From assembly GCA_021029095.1 (NCBI GenBank), contig JAJOHG010000319.1, positions 1 to 29,585 on the forward strand: a stretch of DNA of 29,585 nt. Direction: 5' to 3'. The position numbers and the translations under genes were made by a program. The notes beneath the pieces were generated by a model. That model worked only from the letters and a program-made list of their open reading frames with translations. It made no database searches and was not told the DNA's origin. This document shows positions 10,381 to 21,015 of this stretch, piece by piece; the stretch's first letter is position 1; each line of letters begins with the position of its first letter. Source of the DNA: Phellopilus nigrolimitatus (lineage: Eukaryota > Basidiomycota > Agaricomycetes > Hymenochaetales > Hymenochaetaceae).

Positions 10381-11774
10381 GGCTGCTCTGTTCCGCGTCT
10401 GCGATGCGGTGGCGGCAGTAGGAAGGTAGATAGACGACGTAAACGACGGTGGGCCTCGGTGGGCGCTTGTTTAAGCGCGGAGCGCGGAGCACGGGGCCGA
10501 GCGCAGTCCCTGTTCCCGTTCGGGACTAGACAGTTCTCTATATATATATGATCTCTCCTTTACTTCCGAGGTCTGAGTCGTTAGCCTCGAACTGTTGCGT
10601 TTACTGCTTCACTGCTGAAACTGGAGCTTGCTGGGAGCAAACTACGAGCGTTCCGGCCTCGATCTTCTTATAAGCGCCCGATATCTGAGGGACTGGATCT
10701 GGCACTGTCTCCGCCGGACCGACATGAGAGGGACGCCACTGGCTGGAGGGATGATTTAATGCCGCTAGGATTACGACACGGCACTCTATGGCAATTCATC
10801 GCGTAGCAAGAAGAAAAGAAGAAGAGATAAAAAACTGCGCTTTGTATGCTTGATGACTCGGTGTGTGCTGCATGACACGCGATAGACGGGAGAAGGCACT
10901 CTTCCGAATTCCGTAAGTTAACCTGTACGGGATTGCGTGGTGCCCTATTAGACGCACAAGTTGACAGGAAAGCGTATATATATGCATCGTGTCAAGGCAA
11001 CATCCTGTCAGGGAAAGGATCGTGCACTGGAGCATGAAAGGGAAAGGGCGGCGACCTGAATGACCGGTGATGAATGGACGTTGAAAAGGCTGCTGGACTG
11101 CCGGATACGACCTGGCGCGCTGAAAGGGATGGGGGTGCTTCTCTCTCTGGCTGTGTCCTGGCGATCATCCGCTCATCTGGACCTCTCTAGTCTCTGAGGC
11201 TGTCTCTTTGAGGCTTTTTTTCCGGTGGCAGGTCCCTGTGGCCTACGAGGGTGTCACGCTGCACGCTGTTGCGATGGACAGACGACATGCTCTCAGATTG
11301 GCATGCGGATCTTAATAACGCGCGGTGCCCATTTCGAGATAGAATTTGACCCGGTGATTGCTGCGTCTCTTCTGCTTTTGCTTCGTCTTCTCCTTCTCCT
11401 TCGCCTTCTCTGGTGCACTGTTCGTCTGCCTGTCCACGCTTTACGCTCGAGGATAAGGAAGGATGACGGCCATATGTCTGCCTTGTCTGCCTTGTCCGCG
11501 CCGTCTCCTTACCAAATCCCTGATAGAGCTTCCCGTGCGTACAGCCCGTCCAAAGTCAATATTGATCCCCGATCCGAACTCAGACGCCCGTGTCACCTCT
11601 CCTCTCACTCTCCAGTATAAATAATTAAAGGCTTCCCTTCCCCGCCGTGCGTCCCCTCTCTCCCGTCTCCGTCCCCGTCCCTCCTGCTTGCCGTGCCCTT
11701 TGCCCTCTTGTCTCGTTCTTGCCTCCTCTTGTCATTTTACCCGCCCTTTGTTTTCTAAAAACCCGGTCAAGCCA
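10381..11774. promoter_or_regulatory. 1.4 kb divergent upstream region (HAD hydrolase / mei2)
   Basis: No convincing gene. It contains an alternating TA tract (TCTATATATATATGA) at 10537-10550 about 160 bp upstream of the HAD start. Another TATATATGCAT lies near 10976-10987, and a pyrimidine-rich stretch (TTCTGC/CTTCTC units) at about 11367-11412. A TATAAATAA box at 11616-11624 is followed by a long CT-rich leader to about 11720, a layout typical of a fungal core promoter for mei2. Short open frames here have no family resemblance. Confidence 0.6.
11616..11624 (+). promoter_or_regulatory. Candidate TATA box of mei2
   Basis: TATAAATAA lies about 150 bp before the proposed mei2 start codon and immediately before a CT-rich tract, which in fungal promoters often marks the transcription start region. 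This rests on position and match only. Confidence 0.45.
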
Positions 11775-14700
11775 ATGGCACACGCTCATTCTCCCGTCCC
11801 TTTCCCACTCATCCACCCCGCAGAGGTTCGTGGACGCCGTCTTTCTCTGCACGCGTCGCGCTCATGACTCTTTTTTTTCCCCACCAGTCCTCGCCCTCCT
11901 TGCCCAGCCATTGGTGTGCAATACGTCATCCCATCGATTTCCTAAACATTGATTCCATTCGCAGGGACTCGACGAATGGCCAGGTCGAGTTCGCCCGTGC
12001 GCTCTTTTTGTCTCTCCGACTATCTTGTCATTTTTTTTATTTTATTTGCTTACCTCTTTCCTATCGCCAGACATCTTCGCCTCCCCCAGCCCGTCCCAGA
12101 CTTCCTCTAAAAAGGCTCTCGCCCAGACCCCAGAACGCCCCTCCCAGCCACACACCCCGCTCACCCCGCCCCTCACGCCCCTCCACCCTGTGAACAGCGA
12201 CGCCAACGGCAGCGGCTACGGCTCGGCTCCGGGCTCAGCTCCCGGCGCGTACGGCACCCCGCCTGCCCGCGGAGCAGCCGCCCCGCCGCCCACTCCCGCC
12301 TCCGCCGGCCTCTCTCACGCTCACGCGTATAGACAGGCCGAGATAGCGGCCCCGCCCTCGCCCGTTGCCGTGTCCTCGGGTCTCTGGCCAGGCACGCCTT
12401 CGCGCGCCCGTCCGCACCGCCTCGACGTCGCCGCGTCGCCCACGTCGGCGCGCAGCGAGTGGAGCATTGATTTAAATGACGCGCCTGACGGCGACCGCGT
12501 CGTGCTCGACATGCGGGACGAGGGAGGGGGAGAGAGGAGGGACGGACTGGAGGGGATGGGGGTGGGTGCTTTGAACGCGGCGGCGGGAGCGGGCGGGCAG
12601 GGGGAGAGGTTCTTACTTGTTCGTATTTCCATTTCTTTCCTGTCGGTTAATGCGTGCGGAAATTTCCAGTTAATTATTAATTAATTATTTTTATTCTTCA
12701 GATCAGCGGTGTACCCAAAGAAGCGTCGAACGACGACCTCAAAGATGCTTTCAGGGTATTTGCCGTCTTTTCTTCCCATGGTAGGGTATTTAACGCTGAT
12801 CCTCGCTTCTGTAAAGAACTGTGGCGAGGTCAAGGCCATATGCATGCGTTTCCAGCAGCGAGACGGTGTCGTTATTCTCGCATTTTACGACAGCCGGCAC
12901 ACGGAGCGTGCGGAGCGCACGGTTACGACCAATACGTATTTCGGGAACCTCAGGCTGCGCGCGTCGAGGTTGTCTACTAGTAGCTTGCGGAAGGTGGCTC
13001 TTTTTCTTTTCTTTCTTTTCCCCCCCTTTTCCCCCCTAATTCTTGTTCTGCCGCATTTCTCACTTTTTTGTGGATTTTACAGCTTATGGGCGACTCCTCT
13101 TTCATTGACGAAATGGAAGGCGAGGTTTTCGTGACGGCGGAGGGAAGCAGATTCGACCCGGATGCGCTGAAATCTATCGTCAAAAGCTTCGGAGACCTTC
13201 GTACGTTCAGCCAGGCCAACATGCCAAACAGACAGGTTGCGTATATAATATTTCTTTCCTCCCTTTCTTCCGCTAATCTTCATTTTCACGTTCCAGGCAT
13301 ACATTGTAGAATATTTTGACTCCCGCAACGCCAAGATCGCGATAGATTCCCTCAATGGACGCCCCATGTTTGGCATTCGCCTTTGCCTCGTCCCGAAGCA
13401 CGCCGCTTCGGAGATCCTTACATCTGTCGTCCCGTTCCCTCAAAATCCAGAACAGAGCCGCGCGTCCCAGCCCTCCTCGCCTCTCAGCCCCATCTCGCGT
13501 CTGCATTCCGAGGGCCTCCCGCTCTCCCCGCGCCACGAAACCCTTAATTTCTCCTCGGACTATTCTCTTGACCCACTTGAGCAGCAGCACCCCGATATGG
13601 ACGAGACGAACTCGTCCCCCTTCCACGGCACGCGCGCGCTCCCGCCGCTCCACATGCATGCGCTCGCGCAGCACGCGGGAAACGCGCGCCGCATCTCGAC
13701 CGGCTCCGTCAACCTCTCTGCGCTCGGCACGCCGCTGCACCAGTCCACGAGCGAGCAGGACCTCCGCCGGCGCGCGGCGGTCCGGGTCGCGGCGGCGGCG
13801 GCGCACGACGCGGGCGCGACGGCGGAAATGGCGTTCGACCACATGCGCCGCACGAGCGACACGTTCTGCTTCGACGCGCTGCGCAAGGCGGCGGGCCAGG
13901 TCGGCGCGCTGCAGACGGACGCGGCGACGGGCTTCCTCCGCCCGCGCACGCGCGCGATCAGCGACTCGTCCGCGTCGCCGCGCGTCATCTCGCCCGGCGC
14001 CGACTTCCCCGGCGGCGGCGGGCGCGTGCAGCCGTTCGACGAGCCGCTCGTGGTTATGCAGTCCACGCCGGAGAATAACGGCGGCGCGAGCGCCGAGCGG
14101 GCGATGTACGACGACGACGGCCTCGGCCCCGGCCCCGACCGGACACTCGCGCACGGGCACTCGCGCGTGCCGACCGCGAGCGACTCGTCGCCGGGCGGCC
14201 CGCACACGCCCTCTCCGTCGGGGGGCACCGGGTCCGTGTACGGCTCGCCGTACTACCTCGCGTCCGCGGGCGTGCCGCACTCGCCGTACGGTGCGGCGGC
14301 GCACCCGGCGGCGCTGCTGCGGACGCCGATGACGCCCGCGATGTTCGCGCCGCACCTCGGGCAGTACTACCTGGGCGCGCCGCCCGCGCCGGGCGGCGCG
14401 TACGCGTACGGCGCGGGGTTCAGCGCGGGGAGCGTGTCGTCGGCGTCCTCACACGTCTCGCACGTCTCGCACGCGCACGCGGGGCCCGGCGGGGCACACC
14501 TGCCCGCGAGCGCGCGGGGCGCACTGGACGTGACGCGGGACGCGCCGCCGGAGCGGAACCAGATCGACCTGGAGCGCATCGCGGCGGGGCTGGACACGCG
14601 CACGACGGTGATGATCAAGAACATCCCGAACAAGCTGTCGGACCGCGATCTTGTCGAGTTCATTGGCAAGGTGTGCCCGTGCAAGATTGATTTTTTGTAT

Positions 14701-15451
14701 CTGCGGATGGATTTCCAGAATGGTGGGGTTTTTTTTTTTTTTGTCTTTGGGTTGTGAAGTGGTCGCTTGTGCTTACCATCCCCCTTTTTTCTCTGCCATA
14801 GGGTGTAACGTTGGTTATGGTATATGCTGTGCTTGCTTTCGCTTATAACATGGCTGACGAGTTTTTGGTCAGCGTTTGTGAACTTTATCCATGTTCAAGA
14901 CCTCTTGCATTTTGCGCGAACGAAACTCGGGGTCAAGTGGTGCGCGTTTTCGGTTGGTACTCTTGATGCGACGCCGCTGACTCTGTATAAAAATAAAAGG
15001 AACATGTTTTCGTCTGAGAAAGTCCTCCAAATGAGCTACGCCAACTACCAGTAAGCCCCCCCCCTCCAAAACACATACCTCGCACTGCTGACGTCTTGGG
15101 TTCGTCCACAGGGGCAAAGAGGCGCTCGTCGAGAAGTTCAAGAACTCGTGCGTGATGGACGAGCGCGAGGCGTGGCGGCCGAAGATATTCTACAGCAAGG
15201 GCCCGCAGCAGGGCCTGCCGGAGCCGTTCCCCGCGCCGACGCACTTCCGGCGCAAGGAGCGGTCCGCGCAGAACCGCGGCGCGCTGTTCGTGCCGAGCCC
15301 GCCGCACGGGCACGGGCACGGGCACGGGGGCGCGTTCGCGTGCTCGGGCGGCGGCGGCGGGGCACTGGGCGCGGGCCTCCACGCGCCGCCGCCGCCGCTC
15401 CGTCGGACGAATCAGCACCCGCAGAACCTCGCACGCCATGAACGCTTTTAG
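11775..15451 (+). CDS. mei2: Mei2-type meiosis RNA-binding protein, three RRMs
   Basis: Model: join(11775..11825,11888..11913,11965..11996,12071..12618,12702..12755,12817..12993,13083..13235,13297..14722,14802..14819,14873..14939,15000..15050,15112..15451), 980 residues, all phases consistent. A Pro/Ser-rich N-terminus precedes RRM1 (ISGVPKEASNDDLKDAF, DGVVILAFYDSRH) and RRM2 (AYIVEYFDSRNAKIAIDSL, GRPMFGIRLCLVP). A disordered linker of about 380 residues follows. RRM3 is the Mei2-specific C-terminal one: RTTVMIKNIPNKLSDRDL, GYAFVNFIHVQDLLHFA, NMFSSEKVLQMSYANYQGK, ending in PKIFY and HFRRKERSAQNRGALFVP. In fission yeast Mei2 drives premeiotic DNA synthesis and meiosis I by binding meiRNA and silencing Mmi1; that function is known from yeast and inferred here. 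RRM3 is interrupted by an 18-nt microexon. A HGHGHGHGG run lies near the C-terminus. The start is the least certain part: it rests on phase-consistent splicing of three small 5' exons. Confidence 0.92.
15304..15330 (+). repeat. In-frame CACGGG hexamer repeat in mei2
   Basis: Four tandem CACGGG units encode alternating His-Gly near the C-terminus of the Mei2 protein. This type of coding microsatellite commonly varies in length between strains. Confidence 0.85.
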
Positions 15452-16050
15452 CTGGCCGGGGGCCGGGGGGGCTACCCGCGATGTCGCTGCTGGCGCCCTG
15501 CTTGCTGCGACCTGCGGAAGTGGGCGGCCGTCCCTTTTCTGGCGTTGAAAGGAGCGGGCCGCGCTGGCGCCGACGAGAACCCGCCAGAAGCTGAAATTGC
15601 GATCGCGAATCTGGACATGCCTTTGATTTTTCATTTGTGCGCCCCCCCTCCCCCACGCTCGTTGGTTGCATGGCCCAATGCGCCCAATCTTTTTCTGTTC
15701 TTTTCTTTTTTCTGTTTTTAGCTCCCGCGCGCTGCGGGTAGCGTCGATGGCTGGGTATATCCCCGCTGATGTCTCGTGATCGCCCGCTCCTTTCTCTGCT
15801 TATCCAACGACGCCCAACTTTCTCTGTGCTTTTATGATACCATGCGCGTCCTTTCGCATTGCTTTCGACTCGACACTGTCCTGATTTCACCCCCGCTTTC
15901 CTTACAGCAAACTGACGCCTCGCATTAATCGCCCGCCGCATATTAATTATCCGATACGCCCCGCCGCCGCTCTCTCGTCGAGTTGTTTTCCCCATGCAGA
16001 TTTTTTTCTTCTTTTCCCATTCAAGTTATTTCTATCTGCTATAATATGCC

Positions 16051-16081
16051 CCCTCTGCCTCTGCCTCTGCCTCTGCCTCTG
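16051..16081 (+). repeat. CTCTGC hexanucleotide microsatellite
   Basis: About five tandem copies of CTCTGC in non-coding sequence downstream of mei2. Confidence 0.85.
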
Positions 16082-16255
16082 TCCGCACGCTGCATAGTGT
16101 TTCCATCTGGCTGCGCGGCTTCGAGTTGATCGTCATGGCATCCGAGACGCGTTCTTTGATCCGGACTGAGTTCAATCGTTTTTTCTGTTAATTATGTCGG
16201 ACTAGCTCGCGCCCCTCCTCGCGCCTTTCGAAAATTAAAACGGCGGCGAGTTAAT

Positions 16256-16293
16256 TAGATAGATAGATACTTAGTTACGTAGATAGATAGATG
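16256..16293 (+). repeat. Two short GATA microsatellites
   Basis: TAGATAGATAGATA at 16256-16269 and TAGATAGATAGATG at 16280-16293. GATA clusters can bind fungal GATA factors, but here they may simply be microsatellite. Confidence 0.8.
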
Positions 16294-16848
16294 TATGTAG
16301 ATACCTGTTGCCTGTTGTGTGTACCCGCGGTCGCGCTCGCGGTCTTCTCCCGCATCAATCAAAACAATCTGTACTCGCACGCACTCTGCACACTCTGCAC
16401 TCTGCTATGACGATGCCTTTTCCCGCCTTCATAAACGGTAAATATAAGTTGCATGCAAATGCAAATGCGAATACGAAATGCCGCCGGCCGGGCGCGCGGC
16501 GCAGATTAATGGGCAATTAATAACGAGGGATCGGCGGGTTAAGTCCGCACGGAAGATAGATTGGCTTGGCAATTGGCAATTAGCGGTTGGGAGAGGGGAG
16601 ATGGGAGATGGGCCTGCGACGCGTCGCACATATGTATGTTACTATGTATGTATGCGTATACGTGTGCGGGGCGCAGGGCCGCCGGAGGCGCTGCGGGCTC
16701 GAAAGCAAACGGCAGGGGCGCAGGCGCTCGAGGGTCGCGGAAGAAGCCGGCGCGCGTTCGCTGGATTCGGAGTCTGGACGTGTCTGGCGCGAGGGTGTAG
16801 TGATGGATACATACTCGGGCTGACAGTGGTCGTGACAGGCGGGCACAT

Positions 16849-16867
16849 GCGTGCGTGCGTGCGTGCG
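16849..16867 (+). repeat. GTGC tetranucleotide microsatellite
   Basis: About four tandem GTGC units in intergenic sequence. Confidence 0.75.
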
Positions 16868-16911
16868 GGGGACGGAGCTGGGGCGATGGACTTCCTGTTA
16901 TAAGGGCGATC

Positions 16912-17034
16912 GAAGAGGAAGAGGAAGAGGAAGGCGGGGCGCGCGCGGCGGGCAGCGTGGGCAGGTGAGGTGAGGTGACATGGGGGGCAGCTTCGGGCGA
17001 TAGGAGGAAGAGGAAGAGGAAGAGGAAGGGGGGA
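16912..17034 (+). repeat. Paired GGAAGA purine tracts
   Basis: Two polypurine tracts of AGAGGA/GGAAGA units, at 16912-16934 and 17003-17034, flank a GC-rich core of about 70 bp. Such homopurine runs can act as promoter elements or adopt triplex structure; no function is shown here. Confidence 0.7.
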
Positions 17035-17155
17035 AGCGTGTGGCTAATTGACTCGGGTGCGCGAATTGTAATTCGAAGGTGGGGTTAACTTCACTTTAGC
17101 TACGAAAAAGTACACGAAAAGTAGCAAGGGAGAATTGGAGAAGTAAATAGAGTTG

Positions 17156-17258
17156 GGTGCAGTTAGACAGAAGCAGATGGAGAAAAGAAAAAAGAAAAAG
17201 AAAATGAGAAAGAGATAGGGTTGGGTATGTTTAGGTGCAGTCAGACAGAAGCAGACGG
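17156..17258 (+). repeat. Duplicated 25-nt segment
   Basis: The 25 nt beginning GGTGCAG at 17156-17180 recurs at 17234-17258 with two C/T differences. Each copy is preceded by a GTTGGGT motif. The copies are 78 bp apart and separated by an AAAGAAA-rich tract, indicating an old local tandem duplication. Confidence 0.75.
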
Positions 17259-17778
17259 GGGTGGGCCGCGGCAGGATTGACAATGGACGTGAGCGTGGGC
17301 GTGTGGGAGACAATGGGCAGTGATGACTGGATGCAGGCAGAGCTTAACTCATTCTGGCCGCGAAGCGCGGGAGATCCTCCAGCGTGCCCTGTGCTTCTCG
17401 CCCGATGAGGAAGTGAATGGGATCGGCCGTGTTACGGAAGGGGCTCAGACGCGCACTGACGCCGGGCTGCCAGCTGTCGACCGTCGGCTGTCGCACAGAT
17501 TAATATTCTGCAATTATGCCAACAATAACCCGCTCGGCGCTTTGGCCCGGACAGGGTGCAGCGACACAGAACCCTTTTATTGCCCGGAGCTGTCGTCCGC
17601 CGTCCAATCTTAACATCCTTTGCCTTCGCCACCCGGTGATCCTCTCCCCTCCTCCGCACGCCACTTCCCGTCCGACGCGTCCTCTTCTGGCCATTTATCT
17701 CCAGACTGCCCCTCTCTTATCTTCCCAACACGCTCTTTGTCCTCCTCCCAACACGACGCGTCGTCGCGTCCGCCTCCC

Positions 17779-20700
17779 ATGCCTCGCCTCACCGAGCAGC
17801 ACTCCACCCCGGACGCACTCCCTAGGGCCTCTACTTCTGCCCCTGCCTCTGCCTCTGCTTCCGCTAGGCATGACGCGCACCGCGCAAAGGGCGTTTGGCG
17901 CGTGGCCGTCAACGCGACCAAGGGCCTCTTCACTCAGACCGCCCGAGCTGCCCCTGAAGACCCCGCTCCGTACGCTCCCGCCCCCTTATACCTCACTAAC
18001 TACTCATGTATACCTTGCGTGTTTAGCATGCCACCCGCAGAGCTGCGCCGCAAGCGCGTCCGGCGGTCCCTCTCCAGCCCGTCCCTACGCAAGATCGCGA
18101 GCGAGTCGCGCCTCAACTTGAGCGCCGACTTCGCGCCCGCGCCTCTCCCGTTCCTTAATGCCCCGAGCTCGTCCCTTCCGAGCGCACGCAAGGCCAAGCC
18201 TGCGCCGCTAGTCGGCCGTCCCATCATTTCGTCCCCCTCGCTCCCCCAGCACTTGGACAATTTTGATTTCCCACACCCTAAGCTCTCATACCCCCTATCT
18301 CCTACGCCCTCCCCCGTCGACTCCACGTTCTGCGTCAAGCCGCCGCTTCTGCAGTCGTCGTCGAAGCTGTATGTTGTTTATGCGCCTTTTGGTTCCGCAC
18401 GAGTGCTTCTTTTCAGACTGACTTTTTTTTTTTTTTTTTTTCTCTTTATCGGTAGACCTACTACTCGGTCGGTTTCTGACGATGACAAAGTCGATTCTTT
18501 CAAGGATCTGCAACCAGTAAGAAGGTGCGCTTCGCTCGTGCCTTGTTGTATTTTACGCATACATGCTTATACGGACATACAGGAGAACCAAGAGCGCCCC
18601 TGGTATCAAACTTGGAAAGCGCACACCTTTCTCCCCCGGTCTTTCGACAGCACCAGAGGATGATAGTAGCCCACCTCCCTCTCCTACGATGGTCATCGAG
18701 TAAGCATTTTTATTGTTTTTTTATTTGAAATTCGTCCCTCCTTTGTTGACGAAGCTATCGCCGCAGTATCGCCTCTCCCAGTACTGAAGGCTCGCTCCCT
18801 TCTCCTTCTCTGGAGACTCCCAAACTACCCTCCGACTACTTCACAAATATCACAAGCCCTGTCGTCCACGCTGCCTCTCCTCGCAGCTTCACTTCTGTCA
18901 AACGCAAGCCAGTCCCGCGTTATCTTTATACCGACCCTCCAGACCACGAGCCCTCGGCGCCTTGCACTCCTTTTCTTACTCCTGTCCCAGGAAGTCCTCC
19001 TAATTCTTGTTCTGTGTCTGGAGCTGTACGAAACGCCGATGCGAACCCTATGCATACGCCGCTCCTGTCCTCTTCTGAATTGATCTTGAAATCTTGCGAC
19101 CCCTCTCGAGTGACCAAGCGAGGTCTAGCTCTGCTCCCTATCGGTCAACAGAGGCTCTGCGGCTCTGCGCGCGGGCAGCATAGACGAAGTGTCAGCGAGA
19201 ATGTTCGCGGATACACTCCCGTCACTCCGCTGGACGGGCTTGGTATCCCCAGCCCTTGGTTTACTACCAATGATAACGGTGCCATCACGCCGCTTTTGAC
19301 ACCCGCAGAAGAGTATGCACCCTTCTCCCTTGCAGCGGAAGGCCTGTGAGTGCCTGCATTTGTTTTTAGATGATGAATTTCGGTTTTTGACTAATCTTTA
19401 TTGCCGTAAAAGAAATCATCCCCCTCCGCGGATTCTGCCACAATCTCCTCCGCGGACTCCACTTCCTAGGGCTTTTGACGAGCACGAGCACTCCTCGGTT
19501 TCCGATAATACGTTTCCTCGCTCGCTGTCTTCTCGGAGCGGCGCACTTTCGCCATTAACTGACGAAGAGATTGAACATCTCCGGAGTTTCCTCCGTCAGC
19601 ACCCTACGGGAATCCGCGAGCGTCAACGCCGCAAGCGAAATGGGATTCAAGGCCAGGTTATGCCAGGCAGAAGATCGTCGATTTGCTCTGGCTCGTACGA
19701 GATGCACGCGCAGATCTTCGAGGCATATGCATATCTCGACAATAATGCCGACATCTCTTCCCTCGACGGCTCCGAGGACGACGAAGACGTAGAGAGCTAC
19801 GCCCCCTTGTCGACTCTGGCTTCTAGATCTGTGTCGTCATTGCTTGAAATGCAAAAGCTTGAGCGGGACAATGATGCTGACGGGGACGCGAATACGCTTG
19901 CGAGTCAAGAGGACGTGATCGAAACGCCTGTTAATCATGTCAATCGTGGAACATTTGGCTATTACGACCTGCCCATGGTGCAAAGCCCTCGGTCGCATCA
20001 AGGATCTAATGGAATATACGCGTATGATTATATCCCCAGCGATGGCGAGACCGATGCGCAGTCGCGCGAATGGAAGAACACCTCTGCAGACTACAGAGAC
20101 GTGACGCAGGACATGAAGCCGTTGCGCGAGGAGGAAGAAGATGCACTTGAGGACCAGGATTCGGACTGCGAGTGCCCCGGCGACGTTTCCATTGTTACGG
20201 GACCCCCGCGCTCCTCTTCGCTGTACTACCGAGCTTCTTCGCCCGACACGCCCTGCGATGAGAGCGATGGCTGTGCCGGTCTACGAGCCAGTCGCCAGCC
20301 TTTAGTCCCGAGGACGCTTAATTCGGACTCGGAGAGTGATTGTGCTCATTCGTCTTCATCAGCATCTCTTACAGCTTCTATGTCTACTGCCGGCTCCGCA
20401 TCGACGTGCGGCATCGGACTGGCGATTCTTTCTCCCGAGCAATTTGCGCACTTCAATGCATGTGATTTTATCCCGGCTTGCTCTTCGCCCGAGTGCGAAG
20501 AGGACGACGATTTGGAGGGTTCGCCGACTACGTTGGCCTGCGCGTCGTCTCCTCCGCAGAGTCAGCGCCACTTCGACGATATCGAATGCGGGATTGACGG
20601 CCTCTCTACCTCCTCCGACCGCCTCCAGACGAGCCTCGCCAAGCTTCAGACGCAGCACCCGTACGCCGAGGGCCATGCGCCGCAGTACACCGCGCGCTTC

Positions 20701-21015
20701 GCGTTCCCTGCCCTGAAGCCCGCTCTGCACATCAAGTCCAACAGCAACGCGACGCCGGCCATGGCCGAGCAGCCCTCGCCGACGGACACCGTCGCGACGT
20801 ACCCGCCGCACGCGTACGCGCTGCCAAAGGGCACTCCGGGGCGGGGAGCGGACCCCTTTGCGGACGAGGCGGAGCAGCCCCGCTCGTTCATGCACCTCTC
20901 CCCGGAGGACTCGCCGCCAAGGCTGCGCTCGCTCGTTCGGCTGCCGCGGCTCTTCTCCCGGGCGAACTTGAAGGCCACGTCGGGGCGGAAATCCGAGGCA
21001 GCCTCGAAGTTTTAG
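17779..21015 (+). CDS. Large Ser/Pro-rich acidic protein of unknown function
   Basis: I do not recognise the family. Model: join(17779..17969,18027..18368,18456..18524,18583..18699,18767..19345,19413..21015), 966 residues; every intron is phase 2. It starts MPRLTEQHSTPDALPRAS, the first ATG in frame after a CT-rich leader. Basic N-terminal clusters (RRKRVRRSLSSPSLRKIA) look like nuclear-localisation or kinase sites. Many SP/TP dipeptides follow (LSPTPSPVDS, TPLLTPAEEYAPFS). A possibly structured segment lies just after the last intron: SPLTDEEIEHLRSFLRQHP, RERQRRKRNGIQGQ, then SYEMHAQIFEAYAYLDNN and an acidic SLDGSEDDEDVESY. The rest is low-complexity with acidic patches (REEEEDALEDQDSD) and a basic C-terminus (LRSLVRLPRLFSRANLKATS). 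No signal peptide, membrane segment or enzyme motif is visible. Composition suggests a disordered regulatory or scaffold protein; that is inference only. Confidence 0.8.

Larger units (their letters stand above)
15452..17778. other. 2.3 kb intergenic spacer with simple repeats
   Basis: The spacer lies between the mei2 stop and the start of the Ser/Pro-rich gene on the same strand. It holds no gene I can support. Contents are a CT-rich 3' UTR-like zone to about 16000, several microsatellites (listed separately), GGAAGA purine tracts, a duplicated 25-nt segment, and a CT/CCTC-rich stretch from about 17600 to 17778 that looks like the leader of the next gene. Confidence 0.65.

Noticed and set aside
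10506..10526. GTCCC...GGGAC inverted repeat as a possible hairpin
   Set aside because: The stem is only five base pairs with a loop of about ten; easily expected by chance in GC-rich sequence.
9966..10551. Open frames of 128 and 178 residues over the HAD gene's first exon and long intron
   Set aside because: No recognisable protein; sequence overlaps the conserved first exon in another frame and the intron is defined by good splice sites.
13273..14355. Long minus-strand open frame opposite mei2 (360 residues, Arg-rich)
   Set aside because: It is a compositional shadow of the GC-rich mei2 exon: runs of Arg/Ala with no domain, while the plus strand encodes a clear RRM protein.
14933..15995. 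Minus-strand frames of 233 and 285 residues over the mei2 3' end
   Set aside because: Low-complexity Arg/Ala shadows of mei2 coding sequence and its 3' flank.
16445..16475. Repeated ATGCAAAT octamer-like words
   Set aside because: Only two overlapping copies in AT-rich spacer; no evidence for a factor that uses them in fungi.
17044..17313. Minus-strand frame rich in Phe/Leu with a repeated CFCLTAP motif
   Set aside because: The motif repeat comes from the 25-nt DNA duplication and the Phe run from a purine-rich tract; no gene context or homology.
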